64,000 bases of DNA from Parvularcula mediterranea (GCF_013085255.1 NZ_JABFCX010000003.1:434001-498000); one strand, 5' to 3'. Shown: positions 17,176-26,488, counted from the first letter of the stretch. A program made the numbers and translations. The notes: a model not told the origin generated them from the sequence alone.

Positions 17176-18176
17176 CCTTACCAGCGATGGAAACCGCCGC
17201 ACCGCACGGGAAGAAGGCCGCCAAGACCAGCCACTCCATCCCTGTCTTTGCCGGTGCCGCATCGCGATCGCATCAGCGCCTGACCATGCGCAGACTTCAA
17301 GTGCTCGCGCTGCTGGAGCGATTTCGGCGTCCGGGCTTTGGCCGGGACGCAGGGACGCTTGTACAGTTCGTAGGCTTCCCTAGATCGGGGCACTCCCTGA
17401 TCGGAGCGCTGCTTGATGCGCATCCCAATGCGGCGATCGCCCATGAGCTTGATATCATGGGCCTGGTTGCAAAGGGCATGAGCGCTGCTTCCATCCGTTC
17501 GTTGATCGGCAGGAGCGCGCGACAGTTTTCCGACGACGGACGATGGTGGAACGGCTTTCGGTACGAGACGCCTGAGCTCAGCGCACTGTCCAATGAAGAA
17601 CTGACCGTGATTGGAGACAAGAAAGGCGACTGGGCGACGCGCTGGTTCGCGGGCGATCCGTCGCTGATCGACAAGATCCGTAGGGAGATAGGCCTGCGCA
17701 CGGTCTTCATCAACGTCACGCGCCATCCCCTCGACAACATCGCCACCATGTCGCTCCGCAAGGGCAGGCTCTACGACCGTCTTCGCATAGAGGCTTCGGA
17801 TGGTGAGGCTTTCTCGACGGCTCTTCAAACGGCACAGGAAGCTGGCGACATCGCCAGCCATGCGCTTGATGAGATGGTCACGGACTATCTCGCCTTGGCA
17901 GCAGGCGTCGCGGCGATGAAGAAAGCAGTGCCGAAAGACGACTGGTACGAGATCGTCTACGAGGATTTCGTCGAGGACTGCGGAGCTTCGCTATCGGGGT
18001 TAGCGGGGTTCCTCGGCCTGACATCCCAAGCTGACTGGCTCGCTGCGGCAAACACCCTTGTCAGATCTGGCGGCAGCAAGAGCCGTGATCGCGTCAGCTG
18101 GACGGACGATCAGCGCAACCTCATCCGCGAAGCAATTCAGACCTACGATTTCCTGAGGCCTTACTCCGATGACTGA
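17172..18176 (+). CDS. Sulfotransferase-family protein
   Basis: 334 residues from GTG 17172 (GTGA overlap with the GT2 gene). After a basic N-terminal stretch the protein has a P-loop-like PAPS motif QFVGFPRSGHSLIGALLDAH, a DKKGDWATRWF segment, the 3'-phosphate region TVFINVTRHPLDNIATMSLR, and a late IVYEDFVEDCGASLSGLAGF block typical of sulfotransferases. It is not closely similar by eye to the Stf0-like protein at 13487, so the locus carries two distinct enzymes, probably for different positions or acceptors. It overlaps the next glycosyltransferase gene by 8 bp. Acceptor unknown. Confidence 0.78.
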   Translation: MTLPAMETAAPHGKKAAKTSHSIPVFAGAASRSHQRLTMRRLQVLALLERFRRPGFGRDAGTLVQFVGFPRSGHSLIGALLDAHPNAAIAHELDIMGLVAKGMSAASIRSLIGRSARQFSDDGRWWNGFRYETPELSALSNEELTVIGDKKGDWATRWFAGDPSLIDKIRREIGLRTVFINVTRHPLDNIATMSLRKGRLYDRLRIEASDGEAFSTALQTAQEAGDIASHALDEMVTDYLALAAGVAAMKKAVPKDDWYEIVYEDFVEDCGASLSGLAGFLGLTSQADWLAAANTLVRSGGSKSRDRVSWTDDQRNLIREAIQTYDFLRPYSDD

Positions 18177-19131
18177 TGACAGCCCCCTTCTCATAACCTG
18201 CGTCGGGGTGGACCATGACCTCGACCTGTTGCCGCATTTCCTCGATCACTATCTTGCTCTCGGGATTGCTCCTGATCGGATGCGGCCGATCCTCAACGCT
18301 CTCGATGGCGGGTCAGATGGTCTTGCGCAGGCGAAGGAGATCCTCCGTTCGCGGGGGGTCGAGCGGGCTATTGAGTGGATCGCTCCTTACACCTCGGGTT
18401 CCATGTGGGAGAAGCGCCGTGAGGTCCAAAAAGCTGAGGCTGAACCTTCCGACTGGGTGCTCAGCGCCGACGTCGACGAGTATCACGAGTATCCCGAGCG
18501 CCTCCCTGCCTTCCTCGAGCGCTGCGGACAGATGGGAGTCGATTGTGTGCAAGGCGTGTTCATCGACCGTGTGGCAGAGGGCGGGAAGCTTGCTTCCGTT
18601 GCCCGGACCCCTGCGCTGCACGAGCAGTTTCCCGTTGAGGCCGATGTCATCTGGACGATAGGCGGCGAGGGCTCGGGCCATAACCGTCGGGGGTCGGTCA
18701 AGGTCATGGCCATCCGTGGCCATGTGCTTCCCAGCCGCGGAGGACATCATCCGGTCAAGGAGCAGTCACCCTCGTTCCTCTACAATCATCCGCTTGGGGA
18801 GTTTCCCGAGGTCGAGGACCCATCCTTCCGGTTCTCCGTACCAACGCGCGTCCATCACTATCATTGGACAGCGTCCCTGCCCGAGCGCCTCCGGATCAGG
18901 CTCGCAACACCGGGGGTCAGCCGCGCAGGGGCCTATTATGGCCAGAAACAGCTCGACCACTTCGAACAGCATGGCGGGCTCGACATGAGCAGGATCCCGG
19001 TGCGCTCGTCAGGTTCCGATGAGGACTGGCAAGACGCCCTCCACCGGATCAGGCGCAAAGGCGCACAGCGGAAAGCAGCCGAGCCGTTCCTCGCCCCCCT
19101 TCGCGCAGTCAAGAAACGGATCATGGGATGA
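18169..19131 (+). CDS. Glycosyltransferase (GT2/GT92-like), paralogue of the gene at 10618-11586
   Basis: 320 residues. The N terminus SPLLITCVGVDHDLDLLPHF and the block YTSGSMWEKRREVQKAEA lead to WVLSADVDEYHEY, the likely metal/nucleotide-sugar site. CVQGVFIDRVAEGG, SRGGHHP and VHHYHW follow. Each block has a counterpart in the leftward gene at 10618-11586, so a duplication split across the divergent exporter is evident. The start (ATG 18169) overlaps the upstream sulfotransferase by 8 bp, and the stop overlaps the next ATG by 4 bp. It probably acts with its paralogue on successive or alternative sugars of one glycan. Confidence 0.78.
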   Translation: MTDDSPLLITCVGVDHDLDLLPHFLDHYLALGIAPDRMRPILNALDGGSDGLAQAKEILRSRGVERAIEWIAPYTSGSMWEKRREVQKAEAEPSDWVLSADVDEYHEYPERLPAFLERCGQMGVDCVQGVFIDRVAEGGKLASVARTPALHEQFPVEADVIWTIGGEGSGHNRRGSVKVMAIRGHVLPSRGGHHPVKEQSPSFLYNHPLGEFPEVEDPSFRFSVPTRVHHYHWTASLPERLRIRLATPGVSRAGAYYGQKQLDHFEQHGGLDMSRIPVRSSGSDEDWQDALHRIRRKGAQRKAAEPFLAPLRAVKKRIMG

Positions 19132-20303
19132 GCAGTTTTTCCATCCGCCAACTGACCTTCGGAACGCCTGAGGGCCAGACGCATAGCCATAGCTACTACG
19201 ATATCTCGGTTCTCGATGACGCGGCGAGCAGAGTGCTCGTGCACCGCATGAGCTTCGCGGAGCGTCAGCCTGAGCCGAGCGATACCGTCCGTGTGGGCAT
19301 CGTTGATGTTGCTGACGGGCGCTGGACCGACATAGGAGAGACAAGCGCCTGGAGCTGGCAGCAGGGCCCGATGGCCCAATGGATCGGCGGTGGGGAGCGC
19401 TTTGCCTTCAATGCCCGAGACGGTGAGCGGTTTATCGCGAGGGTGTTCGATGCCTCAGGCCGCGATGCCGCCACCCTCGGCCGCCCCCTCTATGCCGTGG
19501 CGCCGGACGCCAGCTTTGGGTTGGGGCTCAACATGGCGAGGCTTGATGCGCTGCGTCCGGGCTATGGCTATGCCGGGGGGTCGGAGTCGTTCATGGACAA
19601 TCGGCACCCGGAGGAAGATGGCGTCTGGAAGCTCACTCTCGACGGTGACGGCGAGGAGCTGATCCTGTCACTTCGCGATGCTGTGCGTTTTCTCCTGGCT
19701 CACCTGCCGCTCAAGCAGCGGCTTGAGCATGCCGTGCGGCGCTACCACTACTGGTTCAACCACGCGAAGATTTCTCCGAACGGCCAGCGGTTCACCGTAA
19801 AGCTCCGTTGGCGGAAGCCCGGTGGCCCTTGGAACGGTACACAAGGGGTGAGCCTCACCTGCGGCACGGACGGGACAGATGTCCGTCTCCTTGCCGATGC
19901 GACGTCGCACGTCTTATGGCTCAACGATCGTCAGCTCTATTTCTGGCGCGCGGGAGAGCTCGCCCTCTTCGATGACACATGCCCCCGCGGGACGCGGCGA
20001 GGCGTTATCGCCCCGGAGCTCATCAAGAAGAATGTCCACGTCAGGCACCTTCCGCCGGGACCTCTCGACCGCCTTGGAGAGATGGTGCTCGACACCCCCT
20101 ATCAAGAGACTGTCGACCTCCTCCTCCACGATGAAGAGAACGGCGAGACGGAAACCATTGACCGGTTCGAAGGTCACAGGCCTGCACGCGGCCCCTTCCG
20201 TTGCGACCTGCATCCCGCACCCAGCAAGGACGGAAATGCCATCATCATCACCTCGCTGAGGGACGGTGGACGGCAAGTTTATCTCGCAACGCGAGGGGGT
20301 TAG
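19128..20303 (+). CDS. Beta-propeller (WD40-like/oligogalacturonate-lyase-like) protein
   Basis: 391 residues, no signal peptide visible. Repeated strand motifs of the type PDASFGLGLNM, ISPNGQRFTVKLRW, VLWLNDRQLYFW and PSKDGNAIIITSLRDGGRQVYL suggest a six- or seven-bladed propeller. This fold is seen in oligogalacturonate lyases and in uncharacterised proteins of polysaccharide clusters. The final SKDGNAIIITS-DGGRQVY signature is typical of such propellers. It is the last gene of the translationally coupled glycan operon (ATGA overlap with the glycosyltransferase). It may bind or trim the product; the catalytic role is unproven. Confidence 0.6.
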   Translation: MSSFSIRQLTFGTPEGQTHSHSYYDISVLDDAASRVLVHRMSFAERQPEPSDTVRVGIVDVADGRWTDIGETSAWSWQQGPMAQWIGGGERFAFNARDGERFIARVFDASGRDAATLGRPLYAVAPDASFGLGLNMARLDALRPGYGYAGGSESFMDNRHPEEDGVWKLTLDGDGEELILSLRDAVRFLLAHLPLKQRLEHAVRRYHYWFNHAKISPNGQRFTVKLRWRKPGGPWNGTQGVSLTCGTDGTDVRLLADATSHVLWLNDRQLYFWRAGELALFDDTCPRGTRRGVIAPELIKKNVHVRHLPPGPLDRLGEMVLDTPYQETVDLLLHDEENGETETIDRFEGHRPARGPFRCDLHPAPSKDGNAIIITSLRDGGRQVYLATRGG

Positions 20304-20425
20304 CCGCCACGCCGCAGTCGCGCCCTGGCGGTGCGACACTGCGATACAGTTTGATCAGAATTGGCAAACCGGACGGTGTTCGGTCATGCTAGCGTCGAGG
20401 CTGCTGTCAGGGAGGATCCGACGTC

Positions 20426-22276
20426 ATGCCGGGACGCTTGTCGAAAGGCCTAGCAACACTTGCGCTGGTCGCGCTCGCCGCCTGTTCAGGTGGCGGAGGT
20501 GGTGATGGCGGGAGCTCCCCTCCACCCTCTGGTGGTGGCGGAACGGGCGGCGGAGGCGGAGGCGGTACGCCCCCTCCGGCAGCGACCGGGGCTTTCCTGA
20601 CCGAGCAGTCGACATCGCGGATGCTGACGATGGCGACCTTCGGGCCCACGGACGCCGAGGTCGCGGCACTGACCGGCACCAACGAGTCCGCATGGATCCT
20701 GGCCGAGTTCGACAAGCCGACCGCCTCCTTCCTCACGGAAGCGCAGGCTTACTATGACCTGGGCACACGGCCGCCGGGCGAGATTGTCGACATGTTCGAC
20801 CTCGCAGCGACCACCTGGGTGTTCTGGAGGCGGGCAGCCGAGGCTGACGACCAGCTCCGCCAGCGGATGGTCTTCGCTCTTTCGCAGCTCCTTGTGGTCT
20901 CCAATAGCGGCGGGGGTATCCTCGAGCTCTTCCCCCAGACCCTCGGCTACTATCTCGACATCCTGCAGGAGCATGCGTTCGGCAATTACCGCGACCTGCT
21001 GGAGGACGTGACCTACTCCCCGGCGATGGCCGACTACCTGACCTATCTGGGCAACCAGAAGGGCGATCCGGCGACGGGGCGGGTACCCGATGAGAACTAC
21101 GCGCGGGAGATCCTGCAGCTCTTCACCATCGGTCTCGTTGAGCTGAACACGGACGGTTCTCCGGTGCTCGGCACCGATGGCGAGCCTATCGAAACGTTCG
21201 ACAATGACGACATTACCGGGCTCGCCAAGGTCTTTACGGGCCTTTTTGACGACGCCTTCTTCTACTCCGGAGGCTTCGAGGAATCGATCCCGCGGACAGT
21301 CGTCGCTGTCGCGCAGCCTCTGACCATGTTCGAGGGTATCCATTCCCAGGAAGAGAAGAGCTTCCTCGGCACGACGATCCCGGCGGGGACCTCAGGGACG
21401 CAAAGCATCGACTTGGCCCTCGACCACATCATGGCGCACCCCAATGTCGGCCCGTTTGTCGGGAAGCAGCTGATCCAGCGCTTTGTCACGAGCAATCCGG
21501 AGCCGGACTATATCGAGAGGGTCGCGACTGCCTTCAACAGCGGGACTTACCTTCTGCCGAACGGCACGAGCGTGGGCGAAGGCCGCAAGGGTGATCTCAA
21601 AGCAACACTCGCTGCGGTCCTCTTCGATCCCGACGCCGAACGCGATAATGCTCTTAATGCTGACCAGTTCGGCAAGATTCGTGAGCCTGTCCTGCGCGTG
21701 GCGCATTTCTTGAGGGCGTTCGAGGCGGACATGTCGTTCCCGGAGTATGCGGGTCCGCTGTTCAACACTTCGCCCATCGACATCTTAGGCCAGCACCCCT
21801 TCCGCTCGCCATCGGTCTTCAACTTCTACAGGCCAGGCTATGTCGCGCCGGGGACACTCTCGGGAGATCTCGGCATGACGGCGCCCGAGCTGCAGATCGT
21901 CAACGCGTCGAGCACCGCGGGGTACATCAACTTTCTCTCCTACGGTACGTTCAAGGTGCAAGAGGACGAGTTCTGGTCAGGGCGATGGGCCTTTGACCTC
22001 TCCTCGGTCCCGTTCAGCGAGATCCAGGCGAGGCGGACGTTCGTTCCGGACTACACCGATGAACTTGCGCTCGCAGCGACGCCTGCGGCCCTGATCGACC
22101 ACCTCAGCGACAAGCTTCTCTACGGCAGCATGTCCGAAGATACGCGAACCCGGCTCATCCAGACGCTGGAAGAGCTGCCGCCTGAAACCTACTCGGACCC
22201 GGATGTCGCAGAGAGTTTCGTAGGCTTCGCAGTGCTGATGGTCATGTCGTCGCCAGACTATCTGGTTCAGCGGTAA
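20426..22276 (+). CDS. DUF1800 family lipoprotein
   Basis: 616 residues from ATG 20426 with GGAGG upstream. A lipoprotein signal (KGLATLALVALAACSGG) is followed by an extreme Gly/Pro/Ser linker (residues 22-52), then the DUF1800 domain (FLTEQSTSRMLTMATFGPTD; RQRMVFALSQLLVV; NYAREILQLFTIGL; HPFRSPSVFNFYRPGY; the last two are hallmarks). The biochemical role is unknown. In many bacteria it sits next to a DUF1501 gene, as it does here after 10 bp, so the two probably work as an exported pair in the envelope. Confidence 0.88.
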   Translation: MPGRLSKGLATLALVALAACSGGGGGDGGSSPPPSGGGGTGGGGGGGTPPPAATGAFLTEQSTSRMLTMATFGPTDAEVAALTGTNESAWILAEFDKPTASFLTEAQAYYDLGTRPPGEIVDMFDLAATTWVFWRRAAEADDQLRQRMVFALSQLLVVSNSGGGILELFPQTLGYYLDILQEHAFGNYRDLLEDVTYSPAMADYLTYLGNQKGDPATGRVPDENYAREILQLFTIGLVELNTDGSPVLGTDGEPIETFDNDDITGLAKVFTGLFDDAFFYSGGFEESIPRTVVAVAQPLTMFEGIHSQEEKSFLGTTIPAGTSGTQSIDLALDHIMAHPNVGPFVGKQLIQRFVTSNPEPDYIERVATAFNSGTYLLPNGTSVGEGRKGDLKATLAAVLFDPDAERDNALNADQFGKIREPVLRVAHFLRAFEADMSFPEYAGPLFNTSPIDILGQHPFRSPSVFNFYRPGYVAPGTLSGDLGMTAPELQIVNASSTAGYINFLSYGTFKVQEDEFWSGRWAFDLSSVPFSEIQARRTFVPDYTDELALAATPAALIDHLSDKLLYGSMSEDTRTRLIQTLEELPPETYSDPDVAESFVGFAVLMVMSSPDYLVQR

Positions 22277-22286
22277 GGAGAGAGAG

Positions 22287-23690
22287 ATGCCTATCAACCG
22301 ACGTCAATTCCTCCGTACCGCGACCGCTTCCACGCTGGCGGGAGCCGGGCTCTACGGTATGCCCGGTGCGCTGACTGCCCATGCTGCCGATGTCAGCGGA
22401 TACAAGGCGCTGGTCTGTGTGTTCCTGTTTGGAGGGCTCGATACCCACGATCTCCTGCTGCCCTATGATCAGCCCTCGTATGATAGTTTCGCTTCCGTGC
22501 GGCAGACGCTGCTCAATGCGCAAGGATCGTCCCGTGCGCGGGAGATGCTGCTTCCGCTGACGCTCGACAATCAGTCGTCCTTCGGTAGTCGCGCCTTCGC
22601 CCTACCACCGGAGATGCCGCAGCTGCATGCGCTGTTCGATCAGGGTCAGGCAGCTCTCGTTGCGAATGTCGGTCCACTGGTTGAACCGGTCACCGCGCAG
22701 GGGGTCATTGATCGTGCTGTCCGTGTACCGCCAAGGCTCTTCTCACACAATGACCAGCAGGCGACCTGGCAGGCCAGTGCACCGGAAGGCGCGCAGCTTG
22801 GCTGGGGCGGCTTGTTCGCTGACGCAGCGCTTGCAGCTGGCGCAAATGCCGGCAGCGAAGTCTTCACGACGCTCTCGACCGCCGGCGTGGGCCCGTTCCT
22901 GACGGGTGATATCGCAGCGCCCTACCAGATTTCGCTCAGCGGAACGACGGGTATTCGAGCGCTTGAACGCTTTGACGACGGCGGGAACAATCCGGAGCTT
23001 GCCAGCTTCCTTGCCGCGGCAAAGGATCGTTTCCGTGCGGAAGGATTCGCTGGGAGCAACATCCTTGCGCAGGACATCGCCAATAAGTTCCGCAATGGGA
23101 TTGATGCCAATACCGCGTTCGACGAGGCCCGGGGCGGAGGCGTCCCCCTCGCGACGACCTTCCCCGAAACGGGCCTCGGCGCCCAATTGAAGGCAGTCGC
23201 GGAGACCATGTCGATCAGGTCAGCGCTCTTTGCCTCGCGCCAGATCTTCTTTGTCGGCATTGGCGGTTTCGACACCCATTCCAGCCAAGCGGCGGACCTT
23301 CCGGCACTCCTCGGCGAGATCGACGGAGCGCTCGCTGCGTTCAACCAAGCGGTAGGCGACCTTGGTCTCTCCCAGAGCGTGACGACTTTCACGGCGTCTG
23401 ACTTTGGTCGGACCCTCTCGGTCAATGGCGATGGTACGGATCATGGCTGGGGTAGCCACCATATCGTCATGGGTGGTGCCGTGCGTGGACGGAACATCTT
23501 CGGCAGTGTCCCTGCGACTGAACTCGGGAATGACCGCGACGTCGGCAGCGGGAGGTTGGCACCTACGCTCTCGGTGGAGCAGCTGGCAGAGCCATTGGGC
23601 AAATGGTGGGGCCTGAGCGACAGCGAGATCAGTGCCTCGCTCCCCAACCTTCGGAACTTCGATCCGGCGGCCTTGCAGCTCTTCTCCTAG
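22287..23690 (+). CDS. DUF1501 family protein, Tat-exported
   Basis: 467 residues, with AAGGAG a few bases before ATG 22287. The N terminus carries a twin-arginine signal (NRRQFLRTATASTLAGAGLY), so it is exported folded and possibly with a cofactor. The body has the alkaline-phosphatase-like/DUF1501 motifs CVFLFGGLDTHDLLLPYD, GIGGFDTHSSQ, TASDFGRTLSVNGDGTDHGW and HHIVMGGAVRG. The Asp and His residues of GFDTH and DHGWG look like metal ligands. It is co-transcribed with the DUF1800 lipoprotein. Substrate unknown. Confidence 0.88.
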   Translation: MPINRRQFLRTATASTLAGAGLYGMPGALTAHAADVSGYKALVCVFLFGGLDTHDLLLPYDQPSYDSFASVRQTLLNAQGSSRAREMLLPLTLDNQSSFGSRAFALPPEMPQLHALFDQGQAALVANVGPLVEPVTAQGVIDRAVRVPPRLFSHNDQQATWQASAPEGAQLGWGGLFADAALAAGANAGSEVFTTLSTAGVGPFLTGDIAAPYQISLSGTTGIRALERFDDGGNNPELASFLAAAKDRFRAEGFAGSNILAQDIANKFRNGIDANTAFDEARGGGVPLATTFPETGLGAQLKAVAETMSIRSALFASRQIFFVGIGGFDTHSSQAADLPALLGEIDGALAAFNQAVGDLGLSQSVTTFTASDFGRTLSVNGDGTDHGWGSHHIVMGGAVRGRNIFGSVPATELGNDRDVGSGRLAPTLSVEQLAEPLGKWWGLSDSEISASLPNLRNFDPAALQLFS

Positions 23691-23693
23691 GGC

Positions 23694-24479
23694 TCAGCGT
23701 CCGCTGGTCTTCTCCGCCATGATCTCGTCGATCAGCCCGAAGAAGGTTGAGCCGACTGGCAGCAGCGTTCCATCATCAAGCTCGATGGCGCGCCTGTTAG
23801 GTCCGCGGCGAGTCCACCTGCGGATCGCGCCCTTCCGAACAATATGCGAGCGGTGCACGCGGATCATTCCCGAGCCCGCAAGCTCCTTCTCAATCGAGGC
23901 CATGGTCGAACGGCTATGATGGGTGTCCGTGGCGGTTACGATCCGCACATAGTCACGGTCCGCGGACACGCGCTGGATCGTTTCGACAGGCACCCTGACC
24001 ATTGCGCCTGACACTTTCACCCACAAGCAGGGGCTATCTTTCTCTTGGCGGCTGCCCTCTTCCATGGACGCCAGGAGCGCGGCAAGTCGCTCCGCCCGCT
24101 CCTCCGCCGATCGCAGGGAAAGATGCTTCTCGGCCCGGTCGAGGGCTTTCTTCAGCCGTTCGAAGGCGACGGGCTTTAGGAGATAGTCGGCGACTTCATG
24201 CTCGAAAGCCTCGATAGTGTACTGATCATAGGCGGTCACGAAGATAAACGCGCAGGCCGCGCCTTCTTCAAGAGCCTCCCGCACCACATCAAACCCCGAA
24301 GCGCCGGGCATTTCGATGTCGAGGAGAACCACGTCAGGCTTCTCCTTCATGACGAGCATAATCGCTTCCCGGGCGTCCGACGCCTGACCGATCTCACGGA
24401 CACCGGCCATCGTGGCAACGGCGAGACTGATCCGCTCCCGCGCCATTCGCTCATCATCGACGATCAGGACACGCAGCAT
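23694..24479 (-). CDS. LytTR-family response regulator
   Basis: 261 residues from ATG 24479. The longer upstream frame is kinase-gene sequence. The receiver domain has VDDERMARE, Asp54 in VVLLDIEMPG, a Thr in FVTAYDQ and a Lys in YLLKPV. The C-terminal LytTR DNA-binding domain has ISAD-type strands: IQRVSADRDYVRIVT, HHSRSTMASIEKEL and MIRVHRSHIVRKGAIR. LytTR regulators bind direct repeats and often control envelope or autolysis genes. The gene starts one base after the stop of its cognate LytS-like kinase (TGATATG arrangement). It converges on the DUF1501 gene. Confidence 0.9.
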   Translation of the reverse strand: MLRVLIVDDERMARERISLAVATMAGVREIGQASDAREAIMLVMKEKPDVVLLDIEMPGASGFDVVREALEEGAACAFIFVTAYDQYTIEAFEHEVADYLLKPVAFERLKKALDRAEKHLSLRSAEERAERLAALLASMEEGSRQEKDSPCLWVKVSGAMVRVPVETIQRVSADRDYVRIVTATDTHHSRSTMASIEKELAGSGMIRVHRSHIVRKGAIRRWTRRGPNRRAIELDDGTLLPVGSTFFGLIDEIMAEKTSGR

Positions 24480-24480
24480 A

Positions 24481-25527
24481 TCAGACGACCTCTCGAGGGA
24501 GGTGGATAGTGGCCCGAACACCGCTGGGCTCGCGGCTCTCGATGGTGAACGACGCACCCTCTCCGTAGAGAAGTTTCAGACGTCGCCGCACATTCTCAAG
24601 GCCAATCCCTCCTTGGCTTGAACCGGAGCCCAGGCCGGGCCCATCATCCTCAATCGTGATGTGGAGCCGGCCGCCCTCCTCCTTCGCTGCAACCGACAGA
24701 AGGACTGGCTCGCGCTGGATGGATACCGCATGCTTGACGACGTTCTCGATCAGAGGCTGGAGGAGGAACGGCGGCACAGGCCAGCCGTGGACTGAAGCGT
24801 CGATATCTTGCTCCACGGTCAGGCGTTCTTCGTACCTGACGCCCTCGATCTCGAGATAGATCGATGCTATCTCCATTTCCTCCGATAACGGAATGGTGTG
24901 ATCGTCGAACTCGTAGAGCGATCTTCGGAGAAGGTCAGACAGCAGGAGCACGGTGCGCTCCGCGCTCATGTTTTCGCCCCTCAGGATGAAAGCCGACACG
25001 GTGTTGAGCGTGTTGAACAGGAAATGGGGCCGCAGCTGCTGGTGCAGCGTCGTCAGCTGAGCCTCCTTCATCGCGGCCTCACGCTCTGCCGAGAGAGCCC
25101 GCATCGCGGAAAACGCACGGCCATACTGAAATGTCAGTGCACCCAAGAGAGCGCTGAGGACGATCGGGAGGCCGTAGAGCGCCGCAGCGAGTCCCAGCTG
25201 GGTAAAGCTGCGATTCTCGAAGTAGGGAAGCGGCGGGAAACTCTTGTAGATCGCCGCCGCAATGAGGGCATGCACGACGATGCAGCCCGCTGTAACCGCA
25301 ACGCCGAAAGGCCACGCCCCGCGGCCACGCCGTTCGACTTCGCCGCTCAGGATCACACTCCCCGCGAACGTCAGGAGTGCCGAAAGCACGTAGGTACCGC
25401 CACGCTGCGGGACATCGTAGGGCGCTGCGCCCTCGAGCAACGTGATCAGCGTCTGGAACGCCATGAACAGGAGCCAAACTCCTGCATTGATAATGAGGAG
25501 CGGCGCGCGTTCCGACCTGCTTTCCAT
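24481..25527 (-). CDS. LytS/YehU-type sensor histidine kinase
   Basis: 348 residues from ATG 25527 (MESRSERAPLL); an ATG at 25617 would add 30 residues and cannot be excluded, but it has no ribosome site. Four hydrophobic helices (LLIINAGVWLLFMAFQTLI through LPIVLSALLGALTFQYG) anchor it. The phosphoacceptor region is HQQLRPHFLFNTLNTVSAFI, diagnostic of the His_kinase (LytS) family. The ATPase has the N-box PLIENVVKHAV and the G-box DDGPGLGSGSSQGGIGLENV. The signal is likely membrane-borne. It is paired with the LytTR regulator downstream. The divergently oriented CTERM-protein gene is a possible target. Confidence 0.88.
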   Translation of the reverse strand: MESRSERAPLLIINAGVWLLFMAFQTLITLLEGAAPYDVPQRGGTYVLSALLTFAGSVILSGEVERRGRGAWPFGVAVTAGCIVVHALIAAAIYKSFPPLPYFENRSFTQLGLAAALYGLPIVLSALLGALTFQYGRAFSAMRALSAEREAAMKEAQLTTLHQQLRPHFLFNTLNTVSAFILRGENMSAERTVLLLSDLLRRSLYEFDDHTIPLSEEMEIASIYLEIEGVRYEERLTVEQDIDASVHGWPVPPFLLQPLIENVVKHAVSIQREPVLLSVAAKEEGGRLHITIEDDGPGLGSGSSQGGIGLENVRRRLKLLYGEGASFTIESREPSGVRATIHLPREVV

Positions 25528-25781
25528 GCGCGTTGAACGGTCCTTTTGCTCGCGGGAAGAATGCACCGAAAGAGGCGGTCGCGCGACCAAATTCGTCGCA
25601 GGATGTGCGGCGTTCATCGCAGATGGATACTGGTTACGGCGGTACTACGGAGCGTGGCGTCGCTTGGTCGCGCAGTCCTCCGTGTTCGTCGTTCTCTCAC
25701 TCCCGCCCTGGGATGCGGCCACCTAGGGTCGCCGAAGCTCCCTGGCGCAGGGCTTGGGAAAGAGAAGAAAGGGGCGAGCTG

Positions 25782-26441
25782 ATGAAACGGGCTTCGACCA
25801 CACTAGCGATCGCAACTGCGGCCTTAGGCTTTGCGCAAGCAGGGACGGTGACTTTCAACTATGGAGCGGAGGTCCCGATCAGTGCCTCCGGTCCCACAAC
25901 TCCGCAGACGCCATTTCTGCAGATCCATGCAGGGGCGCCGATCACGGATATGAACGTTCGCCTTGAAGGACTGACGCATGACAGCTGGCGGCAGCTCGAC
26001 GCGATGCTTCTCCTCCTGTCCGAGGACGGACAGGCGTGGGAGCGCGGCGTGGTTCTGCGATCAGGAAACACGTTCGATATTGATGACATCGCCGTCGATG
26101 GCATCGAAGTCACTTTCGACGACGAAGCGGACTTTGGCGTCCCGGTGAACAACCTAGTCACGGGATCCTATAAGCCGACCGATGACTATGACTACATCAC
26201 CAACGAGTACCTGCCTTGGCTACCGAAGGTCCGGACGCTGGCAGAATTCGCCGACGGCCTCGTCGGTACAAGGACGGTGGCTCTGTTCGTGTACGACTAT
26301 TTCCCCGATGAGCTTGGTGGTTCCATTGGGGATTGGGCCGTCGACATCGAGGTGGCAGCCGAACCTGTCCCCCTCCCCGGCGTGGGTCTCGGTGTCGGCG
26401 CGTTTGCAGCAGCTGCATTTCTCAGGAAGAGACGCAGCTGA
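25782..26441 (+). CDS. Exported protein with VPLPA-CTERM-like sorting signal
   Basis: 219 residues from ATG 25782 (AAAGGGG upstream). It starts with a signal peptide (MKRASTTLAIATAALGFAQA), has an Asp-rich beta domain (LRSGNTFDIDDIAVDGIEVT; FVYDYFPDELGGSIGDWAVDIEV), and ends with VPLPGVGLGVGAFAAAAFLRKRRS. The last part is the tripartite PEP/VPLPA-CTERM arrangement: short motif, helix, basic tail, which is recognised by an exosortase. The body resembles the C-terminal half of proprotein-convertase P-like domains (the final GDW-strand). It is divergent from the LytS kinase gene with a 250-bp gap and may be regulated by that system. The tag is only VPLPA-like (G for A). Confidence 0.72.
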   Translation: MKRASTTLAIATAALGFAQAGTVTFNYGAEVPISASGPTTPQTPFLQIHAGAPITDMNVRLEGLTHDSWRQLDAMLLLLSEDGQAWERGVVLRSGNTFDIDDIAVDGIEVTFDDEADFGVPVNNLVTGSYKPTDDYDYITNEYLPWLPKVRTLAEFADGLVGTRTVALFVYDYFPDELGGSIGDWAVDIEVAAEPVPLPGVGLGVGAFAAAAFLRKRRS

Positions 26442-26488
26442 AACCAGCGGACGGCCGGAACGACGCCCCGGCCGTCCGCCTGCTTGTC

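Noticed and set aside
20487-20580. Gly/Pro low-complexity tract suggesting a repeat element
   Set aside because: It is in frame, right after a lipobox, and acts as a flexible linker of the DUF1800 lipoprotein.
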